Part shown: in pieces, positions 27,661 through 36,573 of the stretch | Numbering within the stretch: position 1 is the stretch's first letter | Layout: each line of letters starts with the position of its first letter | Source of the DNA: Cryomorpha ignava | GTDB lineage: Bacteria; Bacteroidota; Bacteroidia; Flavobacteriales_D; Cryomorphaceae | Direction of reading: 5' to 3' | Assembly (NCBI RefSeq): GCF_010686655.1 | Contig: NZ_JAAGVY010000009.1 | Span: 62,001 to 126,000 of the forward strand | Length of the DNA stretch: 64,000 nt | The notes under the pieces: generated by a model | Told to the model about the DNA's origin: nothing | The model's database searches: none | What the model saw: only the letters and a program-made list of their open reading frames with translations | Position numbers and translations under genes: made by a program

Positions 27661-28092
27661 TCAATTATTCTTTCTCAAATAAACAGATTTGATGTATGCA
27701 CCCGGAGCAAGAACCGGCAGGTCACTAAGTTTATAATCCTTAATATTTCGAGTGCAAATAATACTAATTTCACTGGAATCAAGAGCAGAGTAATACTGCA
27801 TTGCATCTTCAAAGTCCTTGAATTTAGAATTGAGAGCCGTTAAAATCGATTCTTTTTTCATATCAATTACATCGACTATTGTCAATAATTCTCGAAGTTT
27901 ATCAGTTACCTTTTTGTGGCTTCCAACCTTTCTCAAAACATAGTAAACATTGCTAATAATTACTGGGGATACAAATCCCTTTAGTTTACCTGAACTACAT
28001 AAAGAAAGAATTTTATCAGCAGAATCTGAGAAAGGGACTCTTCCTGCAAACGAATCCAAAAGAACATCTGAATCAATTAGGACTTTATCCAT
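27661..28092 (-). CDS. PIN-domain toxin (VapC-like)
   Basis: 143 aa. The PIN fold opening VLIDSDVLLDSFAGR supplies Asp7 and Asp9; a later acidic residue in FKDFEDAMQYYSA and Cys-Thr-Arg-Asn-x3-Asp near the end complete the expected metal site. PIN toxins are ribonucleases. Its start overlaps the end of the upstream DUF6364 gene by 8 bp, the usual coupling of a toxin-antitoxin pair. Confidence 0.87.
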   Translation of the reverse strand: MDKVLIDSDVLLDSFAGRVPFSDSADKILSLCSSGKLKGFVSPVIISNVYYVLRKVGSHKKVTDKLRELLTIVDVIDMKKESILTALNSKFKDFEDAMQYYSALDSSEISIICTRNIKDYKLSDLPVLAPGAYIKSVYLRKNN

Positions 28093-28342
28093 TTTTTAGA
28101 TATTTCTCGGTCAACGCCTCGGTTAAAGCCGCTTTATAATCGAAATTATCCGGAAGTTTAAATGATCCACTTATTGATTTAACTACGGGCGTAATTTCAA
28201 TTTCGTCATGAACCTCATCAATTGTTATTGTCTTCAGGTAGTTTTCTATTAAACTTGAAAGGCTTCTACCTTGGCTTTTAGCGTAGCGTTTTGCCTTTTC
28301 AATAACAGACTTCTCTAAGGTCAGTGTTAGTTTTGTACTCAT
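28085..28342 (-). CDS. DUF6364-type antitoxin
   Basis: 85 aa. The N-terminal half (KLTLTLEKSVIEKAKRYAKSQ, then GRSLSSLIENYL) is a ribbon-helix-helix DNA-binding pattern as in DUF6364 proteins. The C-terminal half (SGSFKLPDNFDYKAALTEAL) likely wraps the partner PIN toxin. It should repress its own operon. A -7-like box (TAATTTTG, minus strand, 28414-28407) lies upstream. Confidence 0.85.
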   Translation of the reverse strand: MSTKLTLTLEKSVIEKAKRYAKSQGRSLSSLIENYLKTITIDEVHDEIEITPVVKSISGSFKLPDNFDYKAALTEALTEKYLKNG

Positions 28343-28498
28343 CTCTTTGTGATCTAAATCATTAGACTTATTGCAGTGTGAAAGTACAACAATCTTATCA
28401 AACGTGCAAAATTATTAGTTTTTACACGTGTGCGAGTCACAGTAAACTTATTACGACCTCATTGAGTTGATATTATTTATAAACCTATAATCGATTGC

Positions 28499-29509
28499 CT
28501 ATTTGGAAACATGAACCGTAAAAACAAAATCTTTTAGTATTTCAACCCTATCTGGAAGAGAGAGATCGGGTGTGCTTTGCTCCTGGCCCAGCGGTACATT
28601 CAGCATTTCAAGAAATGGAATTAAATACTGCGATTTTATGGCGTACCCTGCTCCTTCTGCGCCTTTGAGCTTGGCGTTTATCACACCGATTATTTGTCCG
28701 CGCTCATTGTAAAGCGGGCTGCCGCTATTGCCCGGCTGCACCGGTGCCGAAAATTGATATTGCGAATAGGAACCTTTATAGCCTGTAAGCGAACCTATTA
28801 TTCCATCAGTTACTTTTATTTCTTCGCCCATTGCGCTCACCATTGGGTATCCCAATACAAAAGCCGGTGCACCCTGACGCTCCGCTTTTGCAGAAATACT
28901 GTAAGGCAAAATTCCTAAGCCGAGCGATGCGCTATCGGCTTTTATCAGAGCCAAATCAAGATCAGCATCAAAGCCAATTACTTCGGCTACGGTTGTATCC
29001 GAACCATGAATAATATCTACTTTTTTGCGGTCTTTTACTACGTGATAGTTTGTTATTAAATATCCTGATGAATTAACTGCAAAGCAAGTTGCCTGGCCTC
29101 CGCCAAAGGAAGATGTTTCGGGCAAGTCGCCAATGGGGTTGTATATGTCTTCTTCGCCGGTGTAGGTTTTTGAGTTTCTTTCGAATATTTTAATACCTGT
29201 TTCGGTAGTGACCTCCTTGGTTCCGCTAAAACCACCACTTATTTGGATATAGTAATCATAGCCATTTTTCATATCTATCCCTAATGTGAGTGTAGCAATA
29301 TCAACAGCAAATCTTCCTTCTGAATAAACTTTATAAGAATAATTCTCACCATACCGAATTGCAAAAATATAGTGATTATTCAGGTATATTTTATAGGCTG
29401 TGTCATACACACCATCTTTCATCACAAAATGAATTGTGCTGTAATCATCTTGAGCTTTTGATTGAAATGGTAGCGAAATAAAAATGAACACACATAGAAA
29501 TAGCCTCAT
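28499..29509 (-). CDS. Periplasmic S1C trypsin-like serine protease
   Basis: 336 aa with a signal peptide (1-19). After about 130 residues of beta-rich N-terminus comes a DegP-type protease domain: His156 (TNYHVVKD), Asp185 (DLDLALIK) and Ser262 (QPGNSGSP). No PDZ domain follows, so it is a short form that would act in the periplasm on misfolded or specific substrates. It is preceded by a TTTGCGACCTTTGCG-type intergenic repeat. Confidence in the fold is high; the substrate is unknown. Confidence 0.9.
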   Translation of the reverse strand: MRLFLCVFIFISLPFQSKAQDDYSTIHFVMKDGVYDTAYKIYLNNHYIFAIRYGENYSYKVYSEGRFAVDIATLTLGIDMKNGYDYYIQISGGFSGTKEVTTETGIKIFERNSKTYTGEEDIYNPIGDLPETSSFGGGQATCFAVNSSGYLITNYHVVKDRKKVDIIHGSDTTVAEVIGFDADLDLALIKADSASLGLGILPYSISAKAERQGAPAFVLGYPMVSAMGEEIKVTDGIIGSLTGYKGSYSQYQFSAPVQPGNSGSPLYNERGQIIGVINAKLKGAEGAGYAIKSQYLIPFLEMLNVPLGQEQSTPDLSLPDRVEILKDFVFTVHVSK

Positions 29510-29587
29510 AGCGCAGGTTTAAATTAAATAAGGGCAAGGTAAGGTTTTTCATGTTTTGATAAAATAAGTAGGCAACTAGCTGATTTC

Positions 29588-29630
29588 TTTCTTTGCGACC
29601 TTTGCGTGAGATCTTGGCGTGCTTTGCGGT
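29588..29630. repeat. TTTGCG-type intergenic repeat
   Basis: TTTCTTTGCGACCTTTGCG followed by TTTGCGGTTAAA at about 29630. This motif family recurs in Bacteroidota intergenic DNA. A related but degenerate version occurs near 50325-50420. Confidence 0.45.
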
Positions 29631-29667
29631 TAAAACAAGCACCTCGATGCTCTTCCATCAAAACAAA

Positions 29668-29695
29668 AAATCCCCACGAATACTCGCAGGGATTT
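29668..29695 (-). terminator. sucD terminator
   Basis: AAATCCC / GGGATTT stem with an inner CGA-GTAT-TCG helix, followed on the minus strand by a T-rich run. Confidence 0.7.
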
Positions 29696-29721
29696 CAAAT
29701 ATGGTTTATTTGTCTTTCGGC

Positions 29722-30603
29722 TTACGCAGTAACACCCATCACTTCGGCCATTTTTTTACCGATCTCTGCCGGTGAATCAACAACGTGGATTCCGCATTCG
29801 CGAAGTATTTTCTTTTTGGCTTCGGCCGTATCGTCATCGCCACCAACTATAGCGCCGGCATGACCCATTGTACGCCCTTTTGGTGCAGTAACTCCGGCTA
29901 TAAAACCAACCACGGGCTTGGTACCGTGCTCTTTTATCCAGCGTGCAGCTTCTGCCTCAAGGTTTCCACCTATCTCGCCTATCATTACTATTCCTTCGGT
30001 ATCCGGATCGGCCATAAGCAGTTGCACCGCTTCTTTGGTCGTTGTTCCTATTATAGGGTCACCACCAATTCCTATCGCCGTTGATTGACCCAATCCAGCT
30101 TTGGTAATCTGGTCAACTGCTTCGTAAGTCAATGTACCCGATTTAGATACGATACCAATAGTTCCTTTTTTGAAAATAAAGCCCGGCATAATGCCCACTT
30201 TCGCTTCACCGGCTGTCATAACTCCAGGGCAATTAGGGCCAATAAGTGTACAGTCGTTTAGTGTGTCAATAAAGTTTTTCACTTTTACCATATCGTTTAC
30301 CGGAATACCTTCGGTAATGGTAACTATAACTTTAATCCCTGCATCAGCAGCTTCCAGAATAGCATCTGCCGCGAACGCCGGCGGAACAAAAATAATGGTC
30401 ACATCGGCACCTGTTTCTTTCACTGCATCGGCTACGGTATTAAAAACCGGTTTATCGAGATGCGTTTGTCCACCTTTGCCCGGTGTAACTCCACCTACTA
30501 CATTGGTGCCATATTCAATCATTTGCCCGGCATGAAATGTTCCTTCACTTCCGGTAAATCCCTGTACGATTACTTTTGAATTTTTATTGACTAAAACGCT
30601 CAT
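29722..30603 (-). CDS. sucD: Succinyl-CoA synthetase alpha subunit
   Basis: 293 aa, normal length. CoA-binding N-terminus [11 protein letters not shown] (15-25), [10 protein letters not shown] (36-45) and the phosphorylated active-site His248 in [13 protein letters not shown]. With SucC it makes ATP or GTP from succinyl-CoA in the TCA cycle. sucC is not adjacent, which is unusual compared with Proteobacteria but common in Bacteroidota. It has its own promoter and terminator. Confidence 0.97.
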   Translation of the reverse strand: MSVLVNKNSKVIVQGFTGSEGTFHAGQMIEYGTNVVGGVTPGKGGQTHLDKPVFNTVADAVKETGADVTIIFVPPAFAADAILEAADAGIKVIVTITEGIPVNDMVKVKNFIDTLNDCTLIGPNCPGVMTAGEAKVGIMPGFIFKKGTIGIVSKSGTLTYEAVDQITKAGLGQSTAIGIGGDPIIGTTTKEAVQLLMADPDTEGIVMIGEIGGNLEAEAARWIKEHGTKPVVGFIAGVTAPKGRTMGHAGAIVGGDDDTAEAKKKILRECGIHVVDSPAEIGKKMAEVMGVTA

Positions 30604-30627
30604 CTGATATATTTAATTTTTAGGCCA

Positions 30628-30658
30628 CAAACTTACTACATTCGCATGGGCTGTACAA
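30628..30658 (-). promoter_or_regulatory. sucD promoter
   Basis: On the minus strand TTG (30658-30656), 20 bp, then TAAGTTTG (30635-30628), a perfect TAnnTTTG box. The inferred leader is about 20 nt. Confidence 0.55.
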
Positions 30659-30778
30659 GGACGGAATTTAAAAAGCCGAGAGAACATTGTTTAAGCAAAT
30701 TTCGCGGAAGCACCAACACAAAAAATGAAAGAACTATTAATACGTTATATGCTTATCCGCATCTTTAATTCATAAAAA

Positions 30779-30800
30779 AACAGGACATAATAGCCCTGTT
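30779..30800 (-). terminator. Terminator of the Gly-rich lipoprotein gene
   Basis: Stem AACAGG / CCTGTT with a T run on the minus strand (A run at 30774-30780 on plus). Confidence 0.7.
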
Positions 30801-30827
30801 CTTCTGGTCAATCGATGTATAATCTTA

Positions 30828-31397
30828 TTAATTCCATGTAACTGTTAAAGTGTGATTTGCGCTATTAAACGTTACCGGCTGATTTGTAATTAACTGCGTA
30901 GTAGTAAGTGTAGCCACTTCAAGAGAGTAGGTACCTTCGGGCACAGTTAAAGTTATTTGAGTTTCGCCTGTATTCCACGCCCATGTTCCTGATTCGGGGG
31001 TTTGGGGAGCATTTGGGTCGCATTTTGTCGGCCCTTCATCGTAGGTGTAGGCCAAGTTGGAGTTAAATTGATAGAAATTGTCTAACATACAGACATCATA
31101 AAACTGAGTAATGTCTGTTTCTGTTGTTCCATTTCCATCGGCATCAATGGCAGGATTGATTTGCAGGCTTAGCGTTTTCCACGTTTTAACGGTAAGCATC
31201 TGGGTTTTTGAAGATCCGCCGGTATCTCCGCCACCACCAGTTCCATCTCCACCAGTTCCGCCGCCACCAATTCCGCCGAGGCCGCCTGATCCACCGGACG
31301 GAGTGCTTGTGTCTGACGATTCTTTTGCACAGGATGCGAGCGCAAACATGGATACGAACATCCAGATTGAGAGTTTTGATGTAAGTCTTATTTTCAT
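30828..31397 (-). CDS. Gly-rich-linker lipoprotein, lipocalin-like
   Basis: 189 aa. A lipoprotein signal (ALASC, Cys about 23) is followed by a Ser/Gly linker with repeated GGTGGDGTGG units (about 34-62). A compact domain starts near 65. The pattern CMLDNFYQF ... EGPTKCDPN ... SGTWAWN resembles the lipocalin-like lipoproteins of Bacteroidota (a Cys pair and GTW). Ligand and role are unknown. The long Gly linker would hold the domain away from the membrane. Confidence 0.7.
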   Translation of the reverse strand: MKIRLTSKLSIWMFVSMFALASCAKESSDTSTPSGGSGGLGGIGGGGTGGDGTGGGGDTGGSSKTQMLTVKTWKTLSLQINPAIDADGNGTTETDITQFYDVCMLDNFYQFNSNLAYTYDEGPTKCDPNAPQTPESGTWAWNTGETQITLTVPEGTYSLEVATLTTTQLITNQPVTFNSANHTLTVTWN

Positions 31398-31796
31398 GAT
31401 TATTGGTTTTTTGCAGACTTATCGAAAGGAATTGAATAAGGTGAACAGTGGTTTCGAGAGAATGCTGAGAAAAATGCAATATCCTTGAAAAAATGGCCGA
31501 ATTATGTTGCTACCTCTTAGTTGGAAATATTCAAAAATGTTAAATCAGTTTTAATCAATATTGGATTCTAAAACATAGTTGTGGTCATAACACGTCCGCT
31601 TACATCTGTAATACACCTACGTGCACTGCTGACTACCAGAAATATCCTTTTAATCCTACGAGTAGATGAGCTTTTGTAAAAAGGTTTATGTTAGTAATTG
31701 AAGGTAGTAAACTATTGAACGAGGAATTATTTTGTAGTTTTGCCAACAATCTTCTCTGCCAAATAGAGAAGACGCTATAAACTAAAGATTAGAATT
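31398..31796. other. Divergent intergenic region
   Basis: About 400 bp between two divergently transcribed genes. Apart from the promoter at 31715-31742, no gene or repeat was recognised. Confidence 0.5.
31715..31742 (+). promoter_or_regulatory. Promoter of the first choice-of-anchor J gene
   Basis: TTG (31715-31717), 17 bp, then TAGTTTTG (31735-31742), a full TAnnTTTG match; start codon 55 bp downstream. Confidence 0.5.
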
Positions 31797-33143
31797 ATGA
31801 TTAAAAATTTACTTTTTTCAACAGGAATCGTAGCAGCATTGACATGCTTTTCTGCTGTAGATTCTAACGCACAAATGACTGAAGGATTTGAAGATGGCTT
31901 TTTGCCACCTTGCTGGACTCAAATAGATGCGGATGGTGATGGTCAAGGTTGGTTTCAATACAACGCAGCTGGTTCAGCTTACGAAGGAGCAATGTCAGCG
32001 GCATCGGCTTCTTGGAATCAAGCAATTCTTACACCAGACAACTATTTGGTTACACCACAGTTAACAATTGGTGCTGGTGAATTACTTTCATATTATGTTT
32101 CTGCTCAAGATCCAGCTTACCCAGATGAAAACTATAGTGTTTTGGTTTCTACATCGGGAAATGAAGAAGCCGATTTTACGGACGAATTATTGGTAGAACT
32201 AACAGACTCAGTTTGGACATTGAGAACGATTGACATGTCAGCTTATGAAGGTCAGGATATTTATATCGCGTTCCGTCATTATGATGTAACAGATAATTTT
32301 TACATGAAACTAGACAATGTTACCCTTCCTGGTGTTTTCACAAATGTGTGTGTAGTAGATCCAGTTCTTCCAGTAGTTTTACTTGAAGGTGCTGAAAGCT
32401 TTGAAGCTGATACGGTAAACTTTCCTGATTGCTGGCAAACTATCGATGCAGATGGAGATGGTAATTCTTGGAATTTACTTCCTGCTGCGAACCTGGCATT
32501 TGATGGTGTGGTAGCAGCGAGATCGGAGTCTTACATTAACCCTCCAGGAGCTGGAGCTATAACTCCTGACAATTATTTGATAACTCCTTTATTGGACATT
32601 GTAGATGGAGACTCACTATATTACGTTGTAAGAGCAATAAGCGCAAATTTTCCTGCTGAAAACTACTCAGTACTCGTTTCTACAACTGGAACTGAAATTA
32701 GCGACTTTTCTGACGAAGTGTTAACTGAAGTTCTTGAATCTGCAGCTTATGAAGGTCGATCTGTTGACTTGAGTGGTTATGCCGGAGAATCAATTTATAT
32801 TGCATTCCGTCATCATGATGTAACAGATCAGTTCGCTTTCCTAATAGACGCTATCTATCTACCAGGAGTTAATTGTATCCCAGATGCAGTTACAGAATTA
32901 GAAAAAGTTGAGTCAAACCTTTTCCCTAACCCTGCAACTAACAACTTGAACATAACTTCATCTCTTGAAGGTGCTGCTACAGTTCGAGTGTTTGATGCAA
33001 TAGGACGCATAGTTTTAGAGAATAATGTAAACCTTTCGCAGGCTACGTTTACTCAAAACATTTCATCGTTAGAAAATGGTATTTATACAATTCAAATCAG
33101 CACAACTGATAAAGTTGCGACGCAGCGATTTGTAAAACAATAA
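31797..33143 (+). CDS. Secreted protein with two choice-of-anchor J domains and T9SS sorting domain
   Basis: 448 aa. A signal peptide (1-25) is followed by two repeats of a cleaved-adhesin/choice-of-anchor J module (about 28-180 and 195-360). Each has FEDGFLPPCW or SFEADTVNFPDCW, then IDADGDG, LTPDNYLVTP and YIAFRHYDVTD. The sorting domain (NLFPNPATNNLNI ... RFVKQ) is nearly identical to that of the next gene. Such modules occur in surface adhesins and gingipain-associated proteins. The IDADGDG segments look like Ca2+-binding loops. Confidence 0.88.
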   Translation: MIKNLLFSTGIVAALTCFSAVDSNAQMTEGFEDGFLPPCWTQIDADGDGQGWFQYNAAGSAYEGAMSAASASWNQAILTPDNYLVTPQLTIGAGELLSYYVSAQDPAYPDENYSVLVSTSGNEEADFTDELLVELTDSVWTLRTIDMSAYEGQDIYIAFRHYDVTDNFYMKLDNVTLPGVFTNVCVVDPVLPVVLLEGAESFEADTVNFPDCWQTIDADGDGNSWNLLPAANLAFDGVVAARSESYINPPGAGAITPDNYLITPLLDIVDGDSLYYVVRAISANFPAENYSVLVSTTGTEISDFSDEVLTEVLESAAYEGRSVDLSGYAGESIYIAFRHHDVTDQFAFLIDAIYLPGVNCIPDAVTELEKVESNLFPNPATNNLNITSSLEGAATVRVFDAIGRIVLENNVNLSQATFTQNISSLENGIYTIQISTTDKVATQRFVKQ

Positions 33144-33168
33144 TTGATTGATTAATTCTCAATTAGAG

Positions 33169-33199
33169 AAAAGCGGAACTTCGGTTCCGCTTTTTTTTT
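33169..33199 (+). terminator. Terminator, copy 1
   Basis: AAAAGCGGAAC-TTCG-GTTCCGCTTTT, a perfect 11-bp stem with a UUCG tetraloop, then T9. It is identical to the hairpin after the next gene. Confidence 0.95.
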
Positions 33200-33342
33200 G
33201 GCTTTATAAATCCGTAAAGTCGCATTTTATTTTTTCTATTTAACATATCTCGAAGCCACAATACTTCCCGCATATCATGTGATTTGCTCACTCTCTGGTT
33301 CAAAGATTTTATAAGGAAACGAACGATTCTTGTGAGAATTGC

Positions 33343-33350
33343 TAAATTTG
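33343..33350 (+). promoter_or_regulatory. -7 box of the second choice-of-anchor J gene
   Basis: TAAATTTG, a full TAnnTTTG match, 41 bp before the start codon. No TTG is at the expected spacing. Confidence 0.35.
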
Positions 33351-33391
33351 TTTAAATAACTTTTATTCAAACATTTTTAAACAACAAGCAG

Positions 33392-34624
33392 ATGATTAAA
33401 AATTTACTTTTTGCCGGATTAACATCGTTAATTACGGTTACAGCAAGTGCTCAGTGTATGGACTGGGTTGATCCAGCCCCTCCGGAAGCGTATTTGAGCT
33501 TTGGTGATGTGCCATGTACAGGCCAATCACGAGAAATAACTGGTTTCGAAGTGTATAAGTCTGAGGCTTACATATTAGCAAATGTTCAGATAGGCGATAA
33601 TTTTACTTTCAGCATGTGTAACGGCCCTGGCGCTGGAACATGGGTTCCTGAATTTACAGTTATAGCTCCGTCAGATGCAGTTGATAACTTTGGAGCCGGT
33701 GATGGCGATGGTTGCTCAATTACCTGGACAGCGTCAGAAGCCGGGATTTACAAAATCGTAATAAACGAAGCTGGAAATTGCGGAGTAGCTGGTGCTGTTG
33801 ATGGCGGATTTCCTAAAATTACTACCAATAGTAGTGGCGTAGCTTGTCCGGAATTTCTTGATGGTGCCGAAAGTTTTGAAACAGCGGGTGGAGCGCTACC
33901 GGCTTGCTGGCAAGCAATTGATGCAGATGGTGATGAACAGAACTGGACAATAGTGACCAATGATGATGGAAATTTCGGTCTGGATGGTGCCAGTGCTATT
34001 GGTTCATTTTCTTATACAGGCCCTGCGGGACCTCTAACGCCAGACAACTATCTTATTACTCCTCAAGTTACTTTGAGCGAAAATGAATCACTCTATTATG
34101 CCGTTAGATCACTAAACAGCAATTATTCTGAAGAAGAATATTCTGTATTGGTATCAACAACCGGTACCGATATCGCTGATTTTACTGATGAAGTGTTTGC
34201 AGACAATCTGGAGTACGTAAACCAATGGCAGGCAAGAACTGTAGATCTTAGCGCTTATGACAATCAAACCATCTATTTGGCCTTCAGACATTTTGGTGTA
34301 ACTGACCTTGTTGGATTTGTAATTGATGCAGTGAAACTGCCTGGCACTGTGAACTGTAATCCAGATGCAGTTACAGAACTTGATAAAGTTGAGTCAAATC
34401 TTTTCCCTAACCCTGCCACTGACAATGTGAACATTACTTCATCTCTACAAGGTGCAGCGACAGTTCGTGTGTTTGATGCTATAGGTCGAGTTGTTTTAGA
34501 GAATACTGTTAACCTTTCGCAAGCTACATTTACTCAAAACATCTCTACTTTAGATAATGGAATTTATACAATTCAAATTAGCACAACTGATAAAGTTGCT
34601 ACCCAGCGATTTGTTAAACAATAA
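33392..34624 (+). CDS. Secreted protein with one choice-of-anchor J domain and T9SS sorting domain
   Basis: 410 aa, partial paralogue of the preceding gene. After the signal peptide (1-21), residues 22-150 form a different, Cys-containing beta domain (PCTGQSREITGFEVY, MCNGPGAGTW). One choice-of-anchor J domain follows (about 157-320, SFETAGGALPACW, IDADGDE, LTPDNYLITP). The sorting domain differs from the neighbour's at only a handful of positions. Domain shuffling at the N-terminus plus a shared C-terminus suggests recombination between the two genes. Confidence 0.87.
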   Translation: MIKNLLFAGLTSLITVTASAQCMDWVDPAPPEAYLSFGDVPCTGQSREITGFEVYKSEAYILANVQIGDNFTFSMCNGPGAGTWVPEFTVIAPSDAVDNFGAGDGDGCSITWTASEAGIYKIVINEAGNCGVAGAVDGGFPKITTNSSGVACPEFLDGAESFETAGGALPACWQAIDADGDEQNWTIVTNDDGNFGLDGASAIGSFSYTGPAGPLTPDNYLITPQVTLSENESLYYAVRSLNSNYSEEEYSVLVSTTGTDIADFTDEVFADNLEYVNQWQARTVDLSAYDNQTIYLAFRHFGVTDLVGFVIDAVKLPGTVNCNPDAVTELDKVESNLFPNPATDNVNITSSLQGAATVRVFDAIGRVVLENTVNLSQATFTQNISTLDNGIYTIQISTTDKVATQRFVKQ

Positions 34625-34649
34625 CTAATTGAATAATTCTCAATTAAAG

Positions 34650-34680
34650 AAAAGCGGAACTTCGGTTCCGCTTTTTTTTT
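34650..34680 (+). terminator. Terminator, copy 2
   Basis: The same GCGGAAC-TTCG-GTTCCGC hairpin and T run as copy 1, and the AAT-TCTCAATTA lead-in is also shared. Confidence 0.95.
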
Positions 34681-34744
34681 TGACTCGTTTTTTCTGTAAA
34701 CCCAGCATTCTATTATCTCTTCAACTTGCCTTACCTTTGCCGCC

Positions 34745-36121
34745 ATGCTGCACTACAATACAGACGATACCATTTGCGCTCTCTCCACTCCGCCCGGAAT
34801 GGGAGCACTCGCCATAATCAGAGTGTCGGGAGGTGAATCTTTTAAGATCATGAATAAAGTCTTTAGCAAAGATTTAAGTTCTGCGCAAGGCAATACCATT
34901 CATTTTGGCCGCATTACCGATGGAGATGAGCTTATAGACGAAGTGCTGGTGTCAGTTTTCAGAGCGCCACGCTCCTTTACCGGCGAGGAAAGTGTTGAGT
35001 TGAGTTGCCACGGATCTGAATACATTCAATCGCGTATTTTGCAGCTTCTGCTCTCAAATGGTTGCCGCATGGCTCAGCCCGGCGAGTTTAGTCTGCGCGC
35101 TTTCGCGAATGGAAAAGTTGACCTCAGCCAGGCCGAAGCTATTGCAGATCTTATCGCCTCATCTACCTCTGCCGCCCACAAACTCGCAATGAACCAAATG
35201 CGTGGTGGATTTTCAAAAAAGATAAATGCTCTCCGCGAAAAGCTAATAAATTTCGCCTCTCTCATTGAGCTTGAGCTAGACTTTAGCGAAGAAGATGTGG
35301 AATTTGCAAACCGCGACGAACTTACGGCCCTAGTTTCCGGAATTGATACCATGGTAACGGGATTGATGGATAGCTTTGCCACCGGAAATGCGATCAAAAA
35401 CGGAGTGCCAGTCGCCATTCTCGGCGCTCCCAATATGGGTAAAAGCACCTTGCTCAATGCTTTACTTGAAGATGAGCGTGCCATTGTATCGCATATTCCC
35501 GGTACCACCCGCGATACCATTGAAGACGAGATGATTATTGACGGAGTCCGGTTTCGGTTCACCGATACTGCGGGCATTCGCGAAACCACCGATGAAATTG
35601 AGACCATTGGCATTTCACGAGCATTTGAAAAAGCGGGTAAATCTGCGGTTGTGATTTATCTTTTTGATGCGGCAACCAGCACTACTTCAGAAATTGCAGA
35701 TGAACTGGAAAACCTGCGCCAGAAAGTAGGATTGGAAGTGAACATAATCCTTGTTGGGAATAAAATTGATAAGGTAGAAGGCAAGACAGTTGCATCTGGA
35801 AAGTTTGAGAATGTGCTTTACATTTCTGCAAAACAAGGAACCGGATTGACTGAATTGAAAACCAGGCTTCTAGCTATAACTAAAACCTTGAGCACTGAGG
35901 GGAATGATATTGTAGTCAGCAATATCCGTCATTTCGAAGCATTATCTAAAGCCCACGAAGCGCTTACTTCGGTATTGGCTGGCATTGATTCGGACATTAC
36001 CAGCGATTTTCTGGCAATGGATATTCGTAGAGGGTTGTTTCACTTGGGTGAGATTACTGGGGAGATTACTACGGAAGATTTACTTGGGAATATATTTTCT
36101 AAGTTTTGCATTGGGAAGTAA
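34745..36121 (+). CDS. mnmE: tRNA modification GTPase MnmE
   Basis: 458 aa. N-terminal tetrahydrofolate-binding domain (TPPGMGALAIIRVSG, 15-29), helical domain, G domain with G1 GAPNMGKST (227-235) and IPGTTRDT, and the C-terminal CIGK that carries the catalytic Cys. With MnmG it makes the (carboxymethyl)aminomethyl modification of wobble uridine in tRNA. TACCTTTG 6 bp before the ATG looks like a -7 box, so the transcript may have almost no leader. A hairpin terminator follows. Confidence 0.97.
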   Translation: MLHYNTDDTICALSTPPGMGALAIIRVSGGESFKIMNKVFSKDLSSAQGNTIHFGRITDGDELIDEVLVSVFRAPRSFTGEESVELSCHGSEYIQSRILQLLLSNGCRMAQPGEFSLRAFANGKVDLSQAEAIADLIASSTSAAHKLAMNQMRGGFSKKINALREKLINFASLIELELDFSEEDVEFANRDELTALVSGIDTMVTGLMDSFATGNAIKNGVPVAILGAPNMGKSTLLNALLEDERAIVSHIPGTTRDTIEDEMIIDGVRFRFTDTAGIRETTDEIETIGISRAFEKAGKSAVVIYLFDAATSTTSEIADELENLRQKVGLEVNIILVGNKIDKVEGKTVASGKFENVLYISAKQGTGLTELKTRLLAITKTLSTEGNDIVVSNIRHFEALSKAHEALTSVLAGIDSDITSDFLAMDIRRGLFHLGEITGEITTEDLLGNIFSKFCIGK

Positions 36122-36130
36122 GTGAGACAG

Positions 36131-36149
36131 AAAAAATCTGCGATTTTTT
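36131..36149 (+). terminator. mnmE terminator
   Basis: AAAAAATC-TGC-GATTTTTT, a perfect 8-bp stem with a T run. Confidence 0.75.
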
Positions 36150-36162
36150 CGTAGTCGAACTC

Positions 36163-36191
36163 ATCCCGAAGCGCGCCAGCGATATCGGGAT
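36163..36191. repeat. Palindromic intergenic repeat
   Basis: ATCCCGA ... TCGGGAT arms around a GC-rich centre (GCGCGCCAGCG), of the REP-like type common between Bacteroidota genes. Confidence 0.4.
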
Positions 36192-36274
36192 TCTTGCAAG
36201 CCAAGAATAATGGATATTACGTTTTATTCACCAATACTCAATGAATCGAATATTCTTCAAATATTAACCAGTAA

Positions 36275-36481
36275 TTACGAAGCATAAATCCTCTCCTGGA
36301 ACCCAATGAACGCTTCCCTAATATGCTTAATGCTTCCGAGTTCATTCTTTGCATCAGAAACTGATTTATACCTTAATTCCAATATTTTGGGCAGTTTGTC
36401 ATCATCAAGCTCAGAAAAACCCACGGCAACATATTGATCCAATACGAAATTTAGAAAGCCCTGCTGTTTTGGATTATAGTC
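36275..36481 (-). pseudogene. C-terminal remnant of a type I restriction subunit HsdR
   Basis: About 68 residues read YNPKQQGFLNFVLDQYV, then GFSELDDDKLPKILELRY, then IKHIREAFIGFQERIY. This is the characteristic extreme C-terminus of HsdR. The frame continues upstream to 36628, but those residues are antisense to another gene remnant and do not resemble HsdR. Helicase and nuclease domains are absent, as are hsdM and hsdS. The junction with foreign sequence is near 36482-36487. Confidence 0.75.
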
Positions 36482-36486
36482 TCCCA

Positions 36487-36573
36487 ACTGAAGGTGAGTT
36501 TGTAAGCGCATGGAAATTGCGTTTAAACATGAGCCAAGAAAATTTAATACAGATTGCGCAAAGTAAATACTAA
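36487..36573 (+). pseudogene. C-terminal remnant of the gene upstream of abiEii
   Basis: A 28-residue fragment (EGEFVSAWKLRLNMSQENL, then IQIAQSKY) ends at TAA, which overlaps the ATG of the AbiEii remnant. By position it should be the end of the cognate antitoxin, but the piece is too short to assign a family. Its start coincides with the HsdR junction. Confidence 0.45.

Noticed and set aside
29588-29630. TTTGCG repeats considered as a CRISPR-like array
   Set aside because: Only a few short degenerate copies, no regular repeat-spacer structure.
35074-35613. 179-codon minus-strand frame
   Set aside because: Shadow of mnmE; low-complexity Ser-rich product with no family features.
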